From NCBI GenBank assembly GCA_902706205.1, contig CACSKA010000005.1, positions 1-64,000 on the forward strand: a stretch of DNA of 64,000 nucleotides, written 5' to 3'. A program made the translations under genes and the position numbers. Every line of letters begins with the position of its first letter. Positions within the stretch are counted from its first letter, which is position 1. Below, piece after piece: positions 34,666 through 42,883 of the stretch. Under the pieces are notes generated by a model that was given only the letters and a program-made list of their open reading frames with translations, made no database searches and had not been told where the DNA came from. This DNA is from Chryseobacterium sp. 18061. GTDB lineage: Bacteria; Pseudomonadota; Gammaproteobacteria; Enterobacterales; Enterobacteriaceae.

Positions 34666-35709
34666 ATGAGTAATTCAGTTATAGTTGATTCATTAAAAGA
34701 TTTATTGCCTATTTTGTCAGGGTTGTTAGGTGTTTTGGGGATCTTTAATGTGTTCAAATCACCATCTAATAAATTAACTGTTTGGGGATGGTTTGCAATT
34801 GTAGTTATCACGATTTCATCTTTAAGTGGATATTATATGTCAAGGGTGGATCGTATAGCCGCTGAGAAAGACAAGCAAGAGGCGCAAGCCAAGGTCGATA
34901 ATATTCTGTTGGAATTAGAAAGAGCTAAACACCCCATAGGAGAAGTTAAATTAGCTGCGTGGTCGATTCTTCCAGACTCTAACCCTGAAGTGCTTGCGTA
35001 CAAAAACCTAATAAAGAGCAAGATAAAAGACTGGAAGAAACCTTCGCTTTTTAAAAAACAAGGTGAAAAACATAATGGTCTGCAAGTTACTACTTATGGC
35101 TTGAATAGTGAACCACTTCTTTATGACGTCGATAAAGATAGCAATCTTTGGCCAAAAAATAATTATCCCATTGTTAGTTATATAGCTTCTTTTTATACGA
35201 TAAATATATGCGTTGATTTACAGAGGGTAAAGCCTGAAAACTTTCGCCCAATTCATAGTGATCCTAATTCAATTGATTGGTGCACAGCAGATTTTATTCC
35301 GGAAAATAATGTGATTTCGTATGATGTTCAAAAAGATAAATTGGTTGTCATGACCCAAATGAAGTATACCCAGGGTTTAATAAACTCAAATGGTAAATTC
35401 ACTTCAGTTAATGATTTGTATGATTCGCAAATGTTCTTTAGACCACCCTCCTTTGGCGGCTCTACAGTTAGAAAATATTTAAAGCAACAAGGAGCCTCGG
35501 ATAAAATATTGAAAAATGAAGATGATAAAACAAAACTATTGTCGGGCATTGAACTTTCAGGTGTTATATTTTCCTTTGGGGGAGGTCGGGATATTAGTCT
35601 CTCTGGCGATAATATGAATAGATTTACTAATAATGATGGCTCAACATTCTTTTACGTTACGATCCCTAATAATGAAAGAGATTTAAATAAAATCCGCTTT
35701 CGCGATTAA
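34666..35709 (+). CDS. Two-helix membrane protein, prophage cargo
   Basis: 347 residues, AT-rich. Two N-terminal membrane helices (about 13-30 and 37-58), a coiled coil (about 60-92), then a soluble domain of about 250 residues which I cannot assign (NGLQVTTYGLNSEPLLYDVD...). It has its own ribosome site (GGGAG) and follows the HNH-like gene by 40 nt. Possibly the membrane partner or effector of the HNH-like protein. Nothing in the sequence fixes its function. Confidence 0.6.
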   Translation: MSNSVIVDSLKDLLPILSGLLGVLGIFNVFKSPSNKLTVWGWFAIVVITISSLSGYYMSRVDRIAAEKDKQEAQAKVDNILLELERAKHPIGEVKLAAWSILPDSNPEVLAYKNLIKSKIKDWKKPSLFKKQGEKHNGLQVTTYGLNSEPLLYDVDKDSNLWPKNNYPIVSYIASFYTINICVDLQRVKPENFRPIHSDPNSIDWCTADFIPENNVISYDVQKDKLVVMTQMKYTQGLINSNGKFTSVNDLYDSQMFFRPPSFGGSTVRKYLKQQGASDKILKNEDDKTKLLSGIELSGVIFSFGGGRDISLSGDNMNRFTNNDGSTFFYVTIPNNERDLNKIRFRD

Positions 35710-35737
35710 ACAACGACTCCTAGAAAGATGGATGTAA

Positions 35738-35761
35738 TGTTGTTTGAGGACTGACAGAATT
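35738..35761 (+). promoter_or_regulatory. Ogr site, late promoter for V operon
   Basis: TGTTGT-N12-AGAATT before gene V matches the conserved half of the Ogr-binding site and has the right distance from V. A small hairpin (gccgcta/tagcggc, 35772-35793) follows in the leader. Confidence 0.55.
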
Positions 35762-35804
35762 GTCATTCATTGCCGCTAACTTTTTCTAGCGGCATGCTTG
35801 GCGC

Positions 35805-36446
35805 ATGAATACTCTCACATCTATCCAAGATCTCGCGCGCCTGCTGCGCAATCTGATCCGCACAGGTGTCATCATTGAGACTGACCTCGATGCCGGTCGC
35901 TGCCGCGTGCAGACCGGCGGCATCATTACCGACTGGCTTCAGTGGCTGACCGCCCGCGCCGGGCGCTCGCGTACATGGTGGGCTCCCTCAGTAGGTGAGC
36001 AGGTATTAATTCTGGCCGTGGGTGGTGAGCTCGATACGGCGTTTGTCCTGCCTGCCATTTTCTCTGATGAACATCCCGCGCCCTCGGCCTCCGCCGATGC
36101 ATTTCACATTGCCTTTTCTGACGGCGCGGTCATCGAGTACGAACCAGACACCGGGGCGCTTTCGGTTACCGGCATCACCACCGCTGAGGTTACCGCGTCT
36201 AAATCCATTACCGCCACGGCGCCGGTCATCATGATTAAGGCGTCGACTCGCGTCACGCTCGATACGCCGGAAGTGGTGTGTACCAACAAGCTTATCACCG
36301 GCACGCTCGAAGTTAGGAAGGGCGGGAAGATGAGCGGTGACATCGAGCACGCAGGCGGGAAATTTACCTCCAACGGCGTGCAGGTGGATGACCATGACCA
36401 CGGCGGCGTCGAACGCGGGAACAGCCGGACGGAGGGTACGAAATGA
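35805..36446 (+). CDS. V: Baseplate spike gpV
   Basis: 213 residues (P2 V 211). Membrane-piercing spike at the tip of the tail. An N-terminal OB-fold region is followed by a beta-helix-like repetitive region. The C-terminal HDHGGVERGNS motif has the HxH that coordinates iron in the P2 spike tip. Confidence 0.95.
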   Translation: MNTLTSIQDLARLLRNLIRTGVIIETDLDAGRCRVQTGGIITDWLQWLTARAGRSRTWWAPSVGEQVLILAVGGELDTAFVLPAIFSDEHPAPSASADAFHIAFSDGAVIEYEPDTGALSVTGITTAEVTASKSITATAPVIMIKASTRVTLDTPEVVCTNKLITGTLEVRKGGKMSGDIEHAGGKFTSNGVQVDDHDHGGVERGNSRTEGTK

Positions 36447-36790
36447 CGACCCGTTATCTCGGCATGAATCGGGAGACCGGCCGGGCCATTACCGACGCCG
36501 ACCATATCCGCCAGAGCGTGAGCGATATTCTGCGCACGCCGGTTGGGTCGCGGGTGATGCGTCGTGATTACGGCTCTCTGCTGTCTTCCCTGATTGATAT
36601 GCCACAAAACGATGCGCTGAACCTTCAGATGATGTGTGCCTGTTATATGGCACTGCTCAAGTGGGAGCCACGCGTCACCATCACGTCGCTGACGATTGAG
36701 CGCCAGTTTAACGGGCTGATGATGGTTGACCTGACCGGTGAAATCAAAGACTCAGCCGCCCCTTTATCCCTGACCATTCCAGTGAGTTGA
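36443..36790 (+). CDS. W: Baseplate wedge gpW
   Basis: 115 residues of the GPW/gp25 family. Baseplate wedge component with the contractile-sheath initiator fold (HIRQSVSDILRTPVGSRVMRRDYG). It overlaps V by 4 nt. Confidence 0.95.
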   Translation: MTTRYLGMNRETGRAITDADHIRQSVSDILRTPVGSRVMRRDYGSLLSSLIDMPQNDALNLQMMCACYMALLKWEPRVTITSLTIERQFNGLMMVDLTGEIKDSAAPLSLTIPVS

Positions 36791-36794
36791 ACCT

Positions 36795-37703
36795 ATGGCC
36801 ATTATCGACCTGAGCCAGCTCCCCGCGCCCGACGTGGTGGAAACGCTGGATTATGAATCCATCCTCGCTGAACGTAAGGCGACCCTGATTTCGCTCTACC
36901 CGGAAGAGCAGCAGGAGGCTATCGCCCGCACGCTCGCACTTGAGTCCGATCCGCTGGTGAAATATCTGGAGGAAAATTCATACCGCGAAGTGATATGGCG
37001 TCACCGAGTGAACGAAGCCGCGCTGGCCGTCACGCTGGCGTATTCGGAAAACAACGACCTCGATGTGATGGCCGCGAACACCAATACCGCCCGCCTGATT
37101 ATCACCCCGGCCGACGACAGCACCATCCCACCGACTCCAGCGGTCATGGAATCCGACACGGATTTTCGTCTGCGGGCGCAACAGGCTTTTGAGGGCTTAA
37201 GCGTCGCGGGGCCGGTAGGGGCGTATGAGTTTCACGGTCGCAGCGCCGACGGCCGCGTCGCTGACATTTCCGTTATCAGCCCTGAACCTGCGTGCGTGAC
37301 CATATCCGTGCTTTCCCGCGAGGATAACGGCGCGGCATCGGATGCGCTGCTGACCGTGGTGCGTAACGCACTTAACGACGAAGACGTCAGACCGGTCGCC
37401 GACCGGGTGACCGTCCAGTCGGCGGCGGTTGTTAACTACACCATCGATGCGACGCTTTACATCTACCCCGGCCCGGAGAGCGAACCCATCCGCGCCGCAG
37501 CAGAAGCAAAACTGAAAGCCTATATCAGCGCTCAGCACCGGCTCGGGCGTGACATTCGTCAGTCTGCCATTTATGCCGCCCTGCATGTTGAAGGGGTGCA
37601 GCGGGTCGAACTGGTGGCACCGGCCGCTGACATCGTGCTCGATAAAACGCAGGCGTCTTTCTGCTCAGATTATCACATCAGGCTCGGGGGCTCGGATGAA
37701 TGA
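36795..37703 (+). CDS. J: Baseplate assembly protein gpJ
   Basis: 302 residues, the same as P2 J (Baseplate_J family; MAIIDLSQLPAPDVVETLDYE). Edge of the baseplate to which tail fibres attach through I and H. It overlaps I by 8 nt. Confidence 0.95.
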   Translation: MAIIDLSQLPAPDVVETLDYESILAERKATLISLYPEEQQEAIARTLALESDPLVKYLEENSYREVIWRHRVNEAALAVTLAYSENNDLDVMAANTNTARLIITPADDSTIPPTPAVMESDTDFRLRAQQAFEGLSVAGPVGAYEFHGRSADGRVADISVISPEPACVTISVLSREDNGAASDALLTVVRNALNDEDVRPVADRVTVQSAAVVNYTIDATLYIYPGPESEPIRAAAEAKLKAYISAQHRLGRDIRQSAIYAALHVEGVQRVELVAPAADIVLDKTQASFCSDYHIRLGGSDE

Positions 37704-38226
37704 GGCAAGACTTCTTCCGGTCGGGTCATCGCCGCTGGAGGTGGCCGCAGCCCGTGCCTGTGCAGATATCGAAAACACCCCGATCCCGTTACGCCGGTTA
37801 TGGAACCCGACCGACTGCCCGGTGAATCTGCTGCCGTGGCTCGCCTGGGCGTATTCCGTCGACCGCTGGGACAGTGACTGGCCGGAAGAGACCAAACGCG
37901 ACGTTATTCGGGCAGCTTTTTACATTCACCGGCGCAAAGGCACCATCGGTGCAGTGCGCCGCGTGGTCGAGCCATTGGGGTATGTGATTAACGTGACGGA
38001 GTGGTGGGAAACCAGTGACCCGCCCGGCACCTTTCGCCTCGATATTGGCGTGCTGGAAACCGGCATCACCGAGGAAATGTATCTCGAGATGGAGCGGCTC
38101 ATCGCCGATGCCAAACCAGCCAGTCGCCATCTTATCGGGCTCAACATCATTCAGGACGTGGCCGGTTATCTCTTCGCCGGGGGCGTCAGTTATGACGGCG
38201 ACATTATTACCGTGTATCCGGGTTAA
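37696..38226 (+). CDS. I: Tail protein gpI
   Basis: 176 residues, as P2 I (Tail_P2_I family; [20 protein letters not shown]). Links the fibre H to the baseplate. The start at 37696 is placed by homology and overlap with J. Confidence 0.95.
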   Translation: MNEARLLPVGSSPLEVAAARACADIENTPIPLRRLWNPTDCPVNLLPWLAWAYSVDRWDSDWPEETKRDVIRAAFYIHRRKGTIGAVRRVVEPLGYVINVTEWWETSDPPGTFRLDIGVLETGITEEMYLEMERLIADAKPASRHLIGLNIIQDVAGYLFAGGVSYDGDIITVYPG

Positions 38227-38237
38227 GTGAGAGCAGA

Positions 38238-39986
38238 ATGACAGTGAAATATAAAACAGTGGTCACCGCGGCCGGGGCGGAAAAATTTGCGGCCGCACTG
38301 ACGCCGGGTGGCAAAAAGGTCAATATCGTGGCGATGGCTGTCGGAGACGGGGGCGGTACGCTGCCCGAGCCGAACACCGGCCAGACAAAACTCATCAATG
38401 AGGTCTGGCGTCATGCGCTGAACAAAATCAGCCAGGACAACAAGAAGAAAAATTATGTGGTGGCCGAGCTGGTCATCCCGCCGGAGACCGGCGGCTTCTG
38501 GCTGCGTGAAATGGGGTTGTACGATGACACCGGCACGCTGGTCGCCGTCGGCAATATGGCTGAGAGCTATAAGCCAAAACTGGAAGAAGGTTCAGGCCGG
38601 GCGCAGACCCTGCGAATGGTTATCATCCTGTCTGATCTTGAGTCTGTCGAGCTCGCCATCGACTCATCAATGGTGATGGCCACGCAGGATTACGTTGATG
38701 ACAAAATTGCAGAGCACGAACAATCGCGCCGCCATCCTGACGCCACGCTGAAAGAGAAAGGGTTAACCCAACTCAGCAGCGCCACCGACAGCGCGTCTGA
38801 GGCGCTCGCTGCGACGCCGAAAGCGGTGAAGACGGCATATGACCTTGCCAAAGGGAAATACTCGGCTCAGGACGCGACCACGACGCAAAAAGGTATCGTG
38901 CAGCTCAGCAGCGCGACCGACAGTACGTCTGAAACACTGGCGGCGACACCAAAGGCGGTGAAAGCGGCGAATGACAATGCTAACGGACGCGTACCGACCA
39001 CCCGCAAAGTCAACGGCAAAGCGCTAAGTGGCGACATCAGTGTCACCTCGCAGGATATTTTCAACGGCCAGAGCGCGGAAATCGGTGCGAATCAGAACCT
39101 CGACACTTATAAAACACCGGGCCTGTATCACCAGCCCGCGAATGCCAATGCCACGGCCGCACTGAAATACCCGGAGAACAGCGCCGGGACGCTGATTATT
39201 TATAAAAATGCCGGGGTCACACAGATTTATTGCATCTACAACTCGTCGCGCAGTTATTCCCGCAGCCAGTATTCCACCGGCGGCTGGACGCCGTGGACGC
39301 CCGCCGACACGTTCCCGGTCGGGGCGCCTATTGCGTGGCCGTCTGACAGCATTCAGACCGGGTATGCCTTCATGCAGGGGCAAAAGTTTGATAAGGCGGT
39401 TTACCCGCTACTGGCGATGGCTTACCCGTCGGGCGTTATTCCGGATATGCGCAACTGGACGATTAAAGGGAAACCAGCCAGTGGTCGCGCAGTGCTGTCG
39501 CAGGAGCAGGACGGGATTAAATCACATACCCATAGCGCCAGTGCGACAGCAACGGATTTAGGTACGAAGACAAGTTCCTCATTCGACTATGGCAATAAAA
39601 CGGCGGCGTCGACTGACCTCGGCACCAAAACGACGTCCTCGTTTGATTACGGCACAAAGACCACTAATAACACCGGCGCTCATACCCATACCTTCGCGAA
39701 CTCGGCCAGCTCGAGTGGTACCGGCATGGCTGACGGCGGTGACCCTAAAAAACAGGACTCCACGCAGACGACCAGTAGTGCGGGAGCGCATGCCCACACA
39801 GTCGCCATCGGGGCACATACGCATTCTGTCGCCATGGGCGGGCATAGCCACACCGTGCCGGTTGGGGCGCATGCGCACACCATTGTCATGGGGTCACATA
39901 CGCACGCAGTTTCCGTCGCTGCGGCGGGTAACGCCGAAAACACCGTTAAAAACATCGCATTCAACTATATCGTGAGGCTTGCATAA
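38238..39986 (+). CDS. H: Tail fibre gpH
   Basis: 582 residues; shorter than P2 H (about 669). The conserved N-terminal baseplate-binding region (PF12571-type, 1-150) is followed by two copies of the [21 protein letters not shown] phage fibre repeat (about 174-240). A variable tip contains two [13 protein letters not shown] repeats and a run of GxHxH segments (about residues 480-560), which probably coordinate metal ions in the trimeric needle. The tip decides host receptor binding. It is followed by its assembly chaperone G. Confidence 0.92.
   Translation: MTVKYKTVVTAAGAEKFAAALTPGGKKVNIVAMAVGDGGGTLPEPNTGQTKLINEVWRHALNKISQDNKKKNYVVAELVIPPETGGFWLREMGLYDDTGTLVAVGNMAESYKPKLEEGSGRAQTLRMVIILSDLESVELAIDSSMVMATQDYVDDKIAEHEQSRRHPDATLKEKGLTQLSSATDSASEALAATPKAVKTAYDLAKGKYSAQDATTTQKGIVQLSSATDSTSETLAATPKAVKAANDNANGRVPTTRKVNGKALSGDISVTSQDIFNGQSAEIGANQNLDTYKTPGLYHQPANANATAALKYPENSAGTLIIYKNAGVTQIYCIYNSSRSYSRSQYSTGGWTPWTPADTFPVGAPIAWPSDSIQTGYAFMQGQKFDKAVYPLLAMAYPSGVIPDMRNWTIKGKPASGRAVLSQEQDGIKSHTHSASATATDLGTKTSSSFDYGNKTAASTDLGTKTTSSFDYGTKTTNNTGAHTHTFANSASSSGTGMADGGDPKKQDSTQTTSSAGAHAHTVAIGAHTHSVAMGGHSHTVPVGAHAHTIVMGSHTHAVSVAAAGNAENTVKNIAFNYIVRLA
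39676..39915 (+). repeat. His-X-His repeat tract in tail fibre H
   Basis: About eight copies of G-(A/S/G)-H-(T/A/S)-H units spaced by 6-8 residues ([51 protein letters not shown]). In T4-like and lambda-type fibres such HxH pairs bind iron along the fibre axis. Confidence 0.8.
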
Positions 39987-40558
39987 TGACGTTCAAAATG
40001 AGCGATGTGGATCGCACCATCAGAGTTTTCAATTTAAGCGCGGACACCTGCGAATTTATCGGCACCGGTGATGCCTGGTTACCGGCGCATACCGGCTTAC
40101 CCGCGAACTGTACACACATTGCGCCTCCCGATATTCCCGAAGGGAAAGCGGCGGTGTTCAGTCAGAATAAATGGGCTCTGGTCCGGGATTATCGCGGTGA
40201 GACCGTGTACCGGACTGACACCGGTCAGGCAGTCTTTATCACTTCCCTCGGAGATTTACCTCCTGACACAACGGTTATTGCGCCTGAAGGCGAGTTCATG
40301 CGCTGGAGCGGCAAGGCGTGGGTAGAGGATGAGGAAGCCGAATACAGTGCGGCGGAAAAAAATGCCGAAGACGAAAAGAGCCGGTTAACCGGCGTAGCCA
40401 CACTCGCCATTAATGCGTTGCAGGATGCAGTTGAGCTTGAGATGGCGACCGACGATGAAAACGCATCATTGCTTGAATGGAAAAAATACCGCGTATTGCT
40501 TAATCGTATCAATGTGAGCGATGCACCGGATATCACATGGCCGGTCGCACCTGAATAA
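39986..40558 (+). CDS. G: Tail fibre assembly chaperone gpG
   Basis: 190 residues of the caudoviral tail-fibre assembly (Tfa) family. The C-terminal half (ETVYRTDTGQAVFITSLGDLPPDTTVIAPEG) carries the family signature. It assists trimerisation of H. It overlaps H by 1 nt. Confidence 0.93.
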   Translation: MTFKMSDVDRTIRVFNLSADTCEFIGTGDAWLPAHTGLPANCTHIAPPDIPEGKAAVFSQNKWALVRDYRGETVYRTDTGQAVFITSLGDLPPDTTVIAPEGEFMRWSGKAWVEDEEAEYSAAEKNAEDEKSRLTGVATLAINALQDAVELEMATDDENASLLEWKKYRVLLNRINVSDAPDITWPVAPE

Positions 40559-40562
40559 GGCT

Positions 40563-40580
40563 GGCGGGCTGATGCCCGCC
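40563..40580 (+). terminator. Hairpin after gpG
   Basis: ggcgggc-tgat-gcccgcc hairpin just after G; no strong T run. It probably separates the V-G transcript from the FI operon. Confidence 0.5.
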
Positions 40581-40590
40581 CTTCCCCCGC

Positions 40591-40614
40591 TGTTGTCTCA
40601 ATTCCCATCCAACC
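40591..40614 (+). promoter_or_regulatory. Ogr site, late promoter for FI operon
   Basis: TGTTGT-N12-CCAACC about 70 bp before the FI start fits the Ogr/Delta activator site of P2 late promoter PF. Confidence 0.6.
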
Positions 40615-40683
40615 CTAACAAATAGCCTCCCCCAACCGCTCCATCGAAAATAGCACTCACCCTAAAACCACGGAGTTAAACGG

Positions 40684-41874
40684 ATGAGTGATTACCATCA
40701 TGGCGTTCAGGTGCTGGAAATTAACGACGGTACCCGCGTCATTTCCACGGTATCAACAGCCATTGTCGGCATGGTCTGCACGGCCAGCGATGCAGACGCT
40801 GCAACATTCCCTCTGAACGAGCCGGTTCTGATCACCAACGTGCAGGCCGCTATCGCAAAAGCCGGTAAGAAAGGCACGCTCGCCACAGCCCTTCAGGCTA
40901 TTGCTGACCAGTCGAAACCGGTCACCGTTGTCGTGCGTGTCGAAGAAGGTTCCGGCGACGATGAGGACACAGCGCTCGCGCAGACGGTATCCAATATCAT
41001 TGGCACCACTGACGAAAACGGGAAATACACCGGTCTGAAAGCGCTGCTGACTGCCGAAGCGGTGACCGGCGTTAAACCACGCATTCTCGGCGTGCCAGGA
41101 CTCGATACACTCGAAGTCTCGACAGCTCTTGCGCCAGTGTGTCAAAAACTGCGTGCCTTTGGGTACGTCAGCGCCTGGGGCTGTAAAACCATATCGGATG
41201 CCATTAAATACCGCGACAACTTCAGCCAGCGCGAGCTGATGGTCATCTGGCCGGATTTCCTGTCGTGGGATACCACTGCAAACGCGACGGAAACGGCGTA
41301 CGCCACCGCGCGAGCACTTGGTCTGCGTGCCAAAATCGACCAGGAGCAAGGCTGGCATAAAACCCTGTCTAACGTTGGCGTGAATGGCGTCACCGGTATC
41401 AGTGCGTCTGTGTTCTGGGATCTACAGGAGCCCGGCACCGATGCCGACCTGCTGAACGAAGCCGGGGTCACCACGCTGATCCGCAAAGACGGTTTCCGCT
41501 TCTGGGGGAACCGCACCTGCTCAGATGACCCGCTTTTCCTGTTTGAAAACTACACCCGCACCGCGCAGGTTATCGCTGACACGATGGCTGAGGCGCATAT
41601 GTGGGCAGTCGATAAACCTATTACCGCCACACTCATTCGCGACATCGTTGACGGCATTAATGCCAAGTTCCGCGAGCTAAAAACCAATGGCTACATCGTG
41701 GATGCCACCTGCTGGTTTGACGAAGACGCCAATGACGCGGAGACGCTTAAGGCCGGGAAGTTGTATATCGACTACGACTACACGCCGGTACCACCACTCG
41801 AAAACCTGACCTTACGCCAGCGCATTACCGATAAATATCTGGCAAATCTGGTCTCCTCGGTTAACAGCAAATAA
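40684..41874 (+). CDS. FI: Tail sheath gpFI
   Basis: 396 residues, the same as P2 FI (MSDYHHGVQVLEINDGTRVISTVSTA). Contractile sheath subunit of the myovirus tail. Followed 13 nt later by FII. Confidence 0.96.
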   Translation: MSDYHHGVQVLEINDGTRVISTVSTAIVGMVCTASDADAATFPLNEPVLITNVQAAIAKAGKKGTLATALQAIADQSKPVTVVVRVEEGSGDDEDTALAQTVSNIIGTTDENGKYTGLKALLTAEAVTGVKPRILGVPGLDTLEVSTALAPVCQKLRAFGYVSAWGCKTISDAIKYRDNFSQRELMVIWPDFLSWDTTANATETAYATARALGLRAKIDQEQGWHKTLSNVGVNGVTGISASVFWDLQEPGTDADLLNEAGVTTLIRKDGFRFWGNRTCSDDPLFLFENYTRTAQVIADTMAEAHMWAVDKPITATLIRDIVDGINAKFRELKTNGYIVDATCWFDEDANDAETLKAGKLYIDYDYTPVPPLENLTLRQRITDKYLANLVSSVNSK

Positions 41875-41887
41875 GGAGCCCGACTCA

Positions 41888-42406
41888 ATGGCAATGCCGC
41901 GCAAACTCAAGTTAATGAATGTCTTCCTGAACGGCTACAGCTATCAGGGCGTCGCCAAATCCATCACGTTGCCAAAGCTAACCCGGAAGCTCGAAAACTA
42001 TCGCGGCGCAGGGATGAACGGTGCAGCACCTATCGACCTCGGGCTCGATGACGATGCCCTCTCGATGGAGTGGTCTCTCGGTGGCTTCCCTGACTCGGTG
42101 GTATGGGAACTCTATGCCGCAACCGGCATTGATGCGGTGCCGATTCGCTTCGCGGGATCCTATCAGCGCGACGACAGCGGCGAGACTGTCGCAGTGGAAG
42201 TGGTGATGCGTGGACGTCAAAAAGAGATCGACACCGGTGAAGGTAAACAAGGCGAAGACACCGAGTCGAAAATTTCGGTGGCGTGCACCTACTTCAAGCT
42301 GACGATGGACGGAAAAGAACTGGTTGAAATCGACACCATCAACATGGTTGAAAAGGTGAACGGTACCGACCGACTGGAGCAGCACCGCCGCAATATCGGC
42401 CTGTAA
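41888..42406 (+). CDS. FII: Tail tube gpFII
   Basis: 172 residues, as P2 FII (MAMPRKLKLMNVFLNGYSYQG). Inner tube protein through which DNA passes. Confidence 0.96.
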   Translation: MAMPRKLKLMNVFLNGYSYQGVAKSITLPKLTRKLENYRGAGMNGAAPIDLGLDDDALSMEWSLGGFPDSVVWELYAATGIDAVPIRFAGSYQRDDSGETVAVEVVMRGRQKEIDTGEGKQGEDTESKISVACTYFKLTMDGKELVEIDTINMVEKVNGTDRLEQHRRNIGL

Positions 42407-42455
42407 TTTTATCCGGCCAGCATGACTGGCCGCTTATTTCCAAAGTGAGGAACCT

Positions 42456-42731
42456 ATGAGCAAAGAAAACGTGATTACCCTGGATAATCCAATCAAACGC
42501 GGCGAGCAAGTACTCGACCAGATCACACTGATAAAACCGAATGCCGGAACGCTGCGCGGTGTCAGCCTGGCCGCAGTGGCAAACTCAGAGGTCGACGCGC
42601 TGATTAAAGTGCTGCCCCGCATGACGGCACCGATGCTGACCGAGCAGGAAGTCGCCGCGCTGGAACTGCCCGACCTCGTGGCACTGGCTGGTAAGGTGGT
42701 TGGTTTTTTGTCACCGAATTCGGCGCAGTAG
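42456..42731 (+). CDS. E: Tail protein gpE
   Basis: 91 residues, as P2 E. Tail assembly chaperone; part of the product is extended by frameshifting to E'. The short form ends in GKVVGFLSPNSAQ. Confidence 0.93.
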   Translation: MSKENVITLDNPIKRGEQVLDQITLIKPNAGTLRGVSLAAVANSEVDALIKVLPRMTAPMLTEQEVAALELPDLVALAGKVVGFLSPNSAQ

Positions 42732-42883
42732 AGTTTCCGAAAGACCTGTCGGTCGATGACCTGATGGCTGATATCGCCGTGATCTTTCACTGGTCGCCAT
42801 CAGAGTTATATCCCCTGAGTCTGACCGAGCTCATCACATGGCGCGAAAAGGCGCTCCAGAGAAGCGGAAACACGAATGAGTAA
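42456..42883 (+). CDS. E': gpE+E' frameshift product (tail assembly chaperone)
   Basis: A -1 ribosomal frameshift at TTTTTTG (42704-42710) fuses E to the overlapping E' frame. Joining 42456-42710 to 42710-42883 gives 142 residues, the length known for the P2 E+E' protein. The E' part continues FGAVEFPKDLSVDDLMADIAV... and ends 8 nt inside T. Programmed frameshifting between two chaperone forms is a general rule for tailed phages before the tape-measure gene. Confidence 0.88.
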
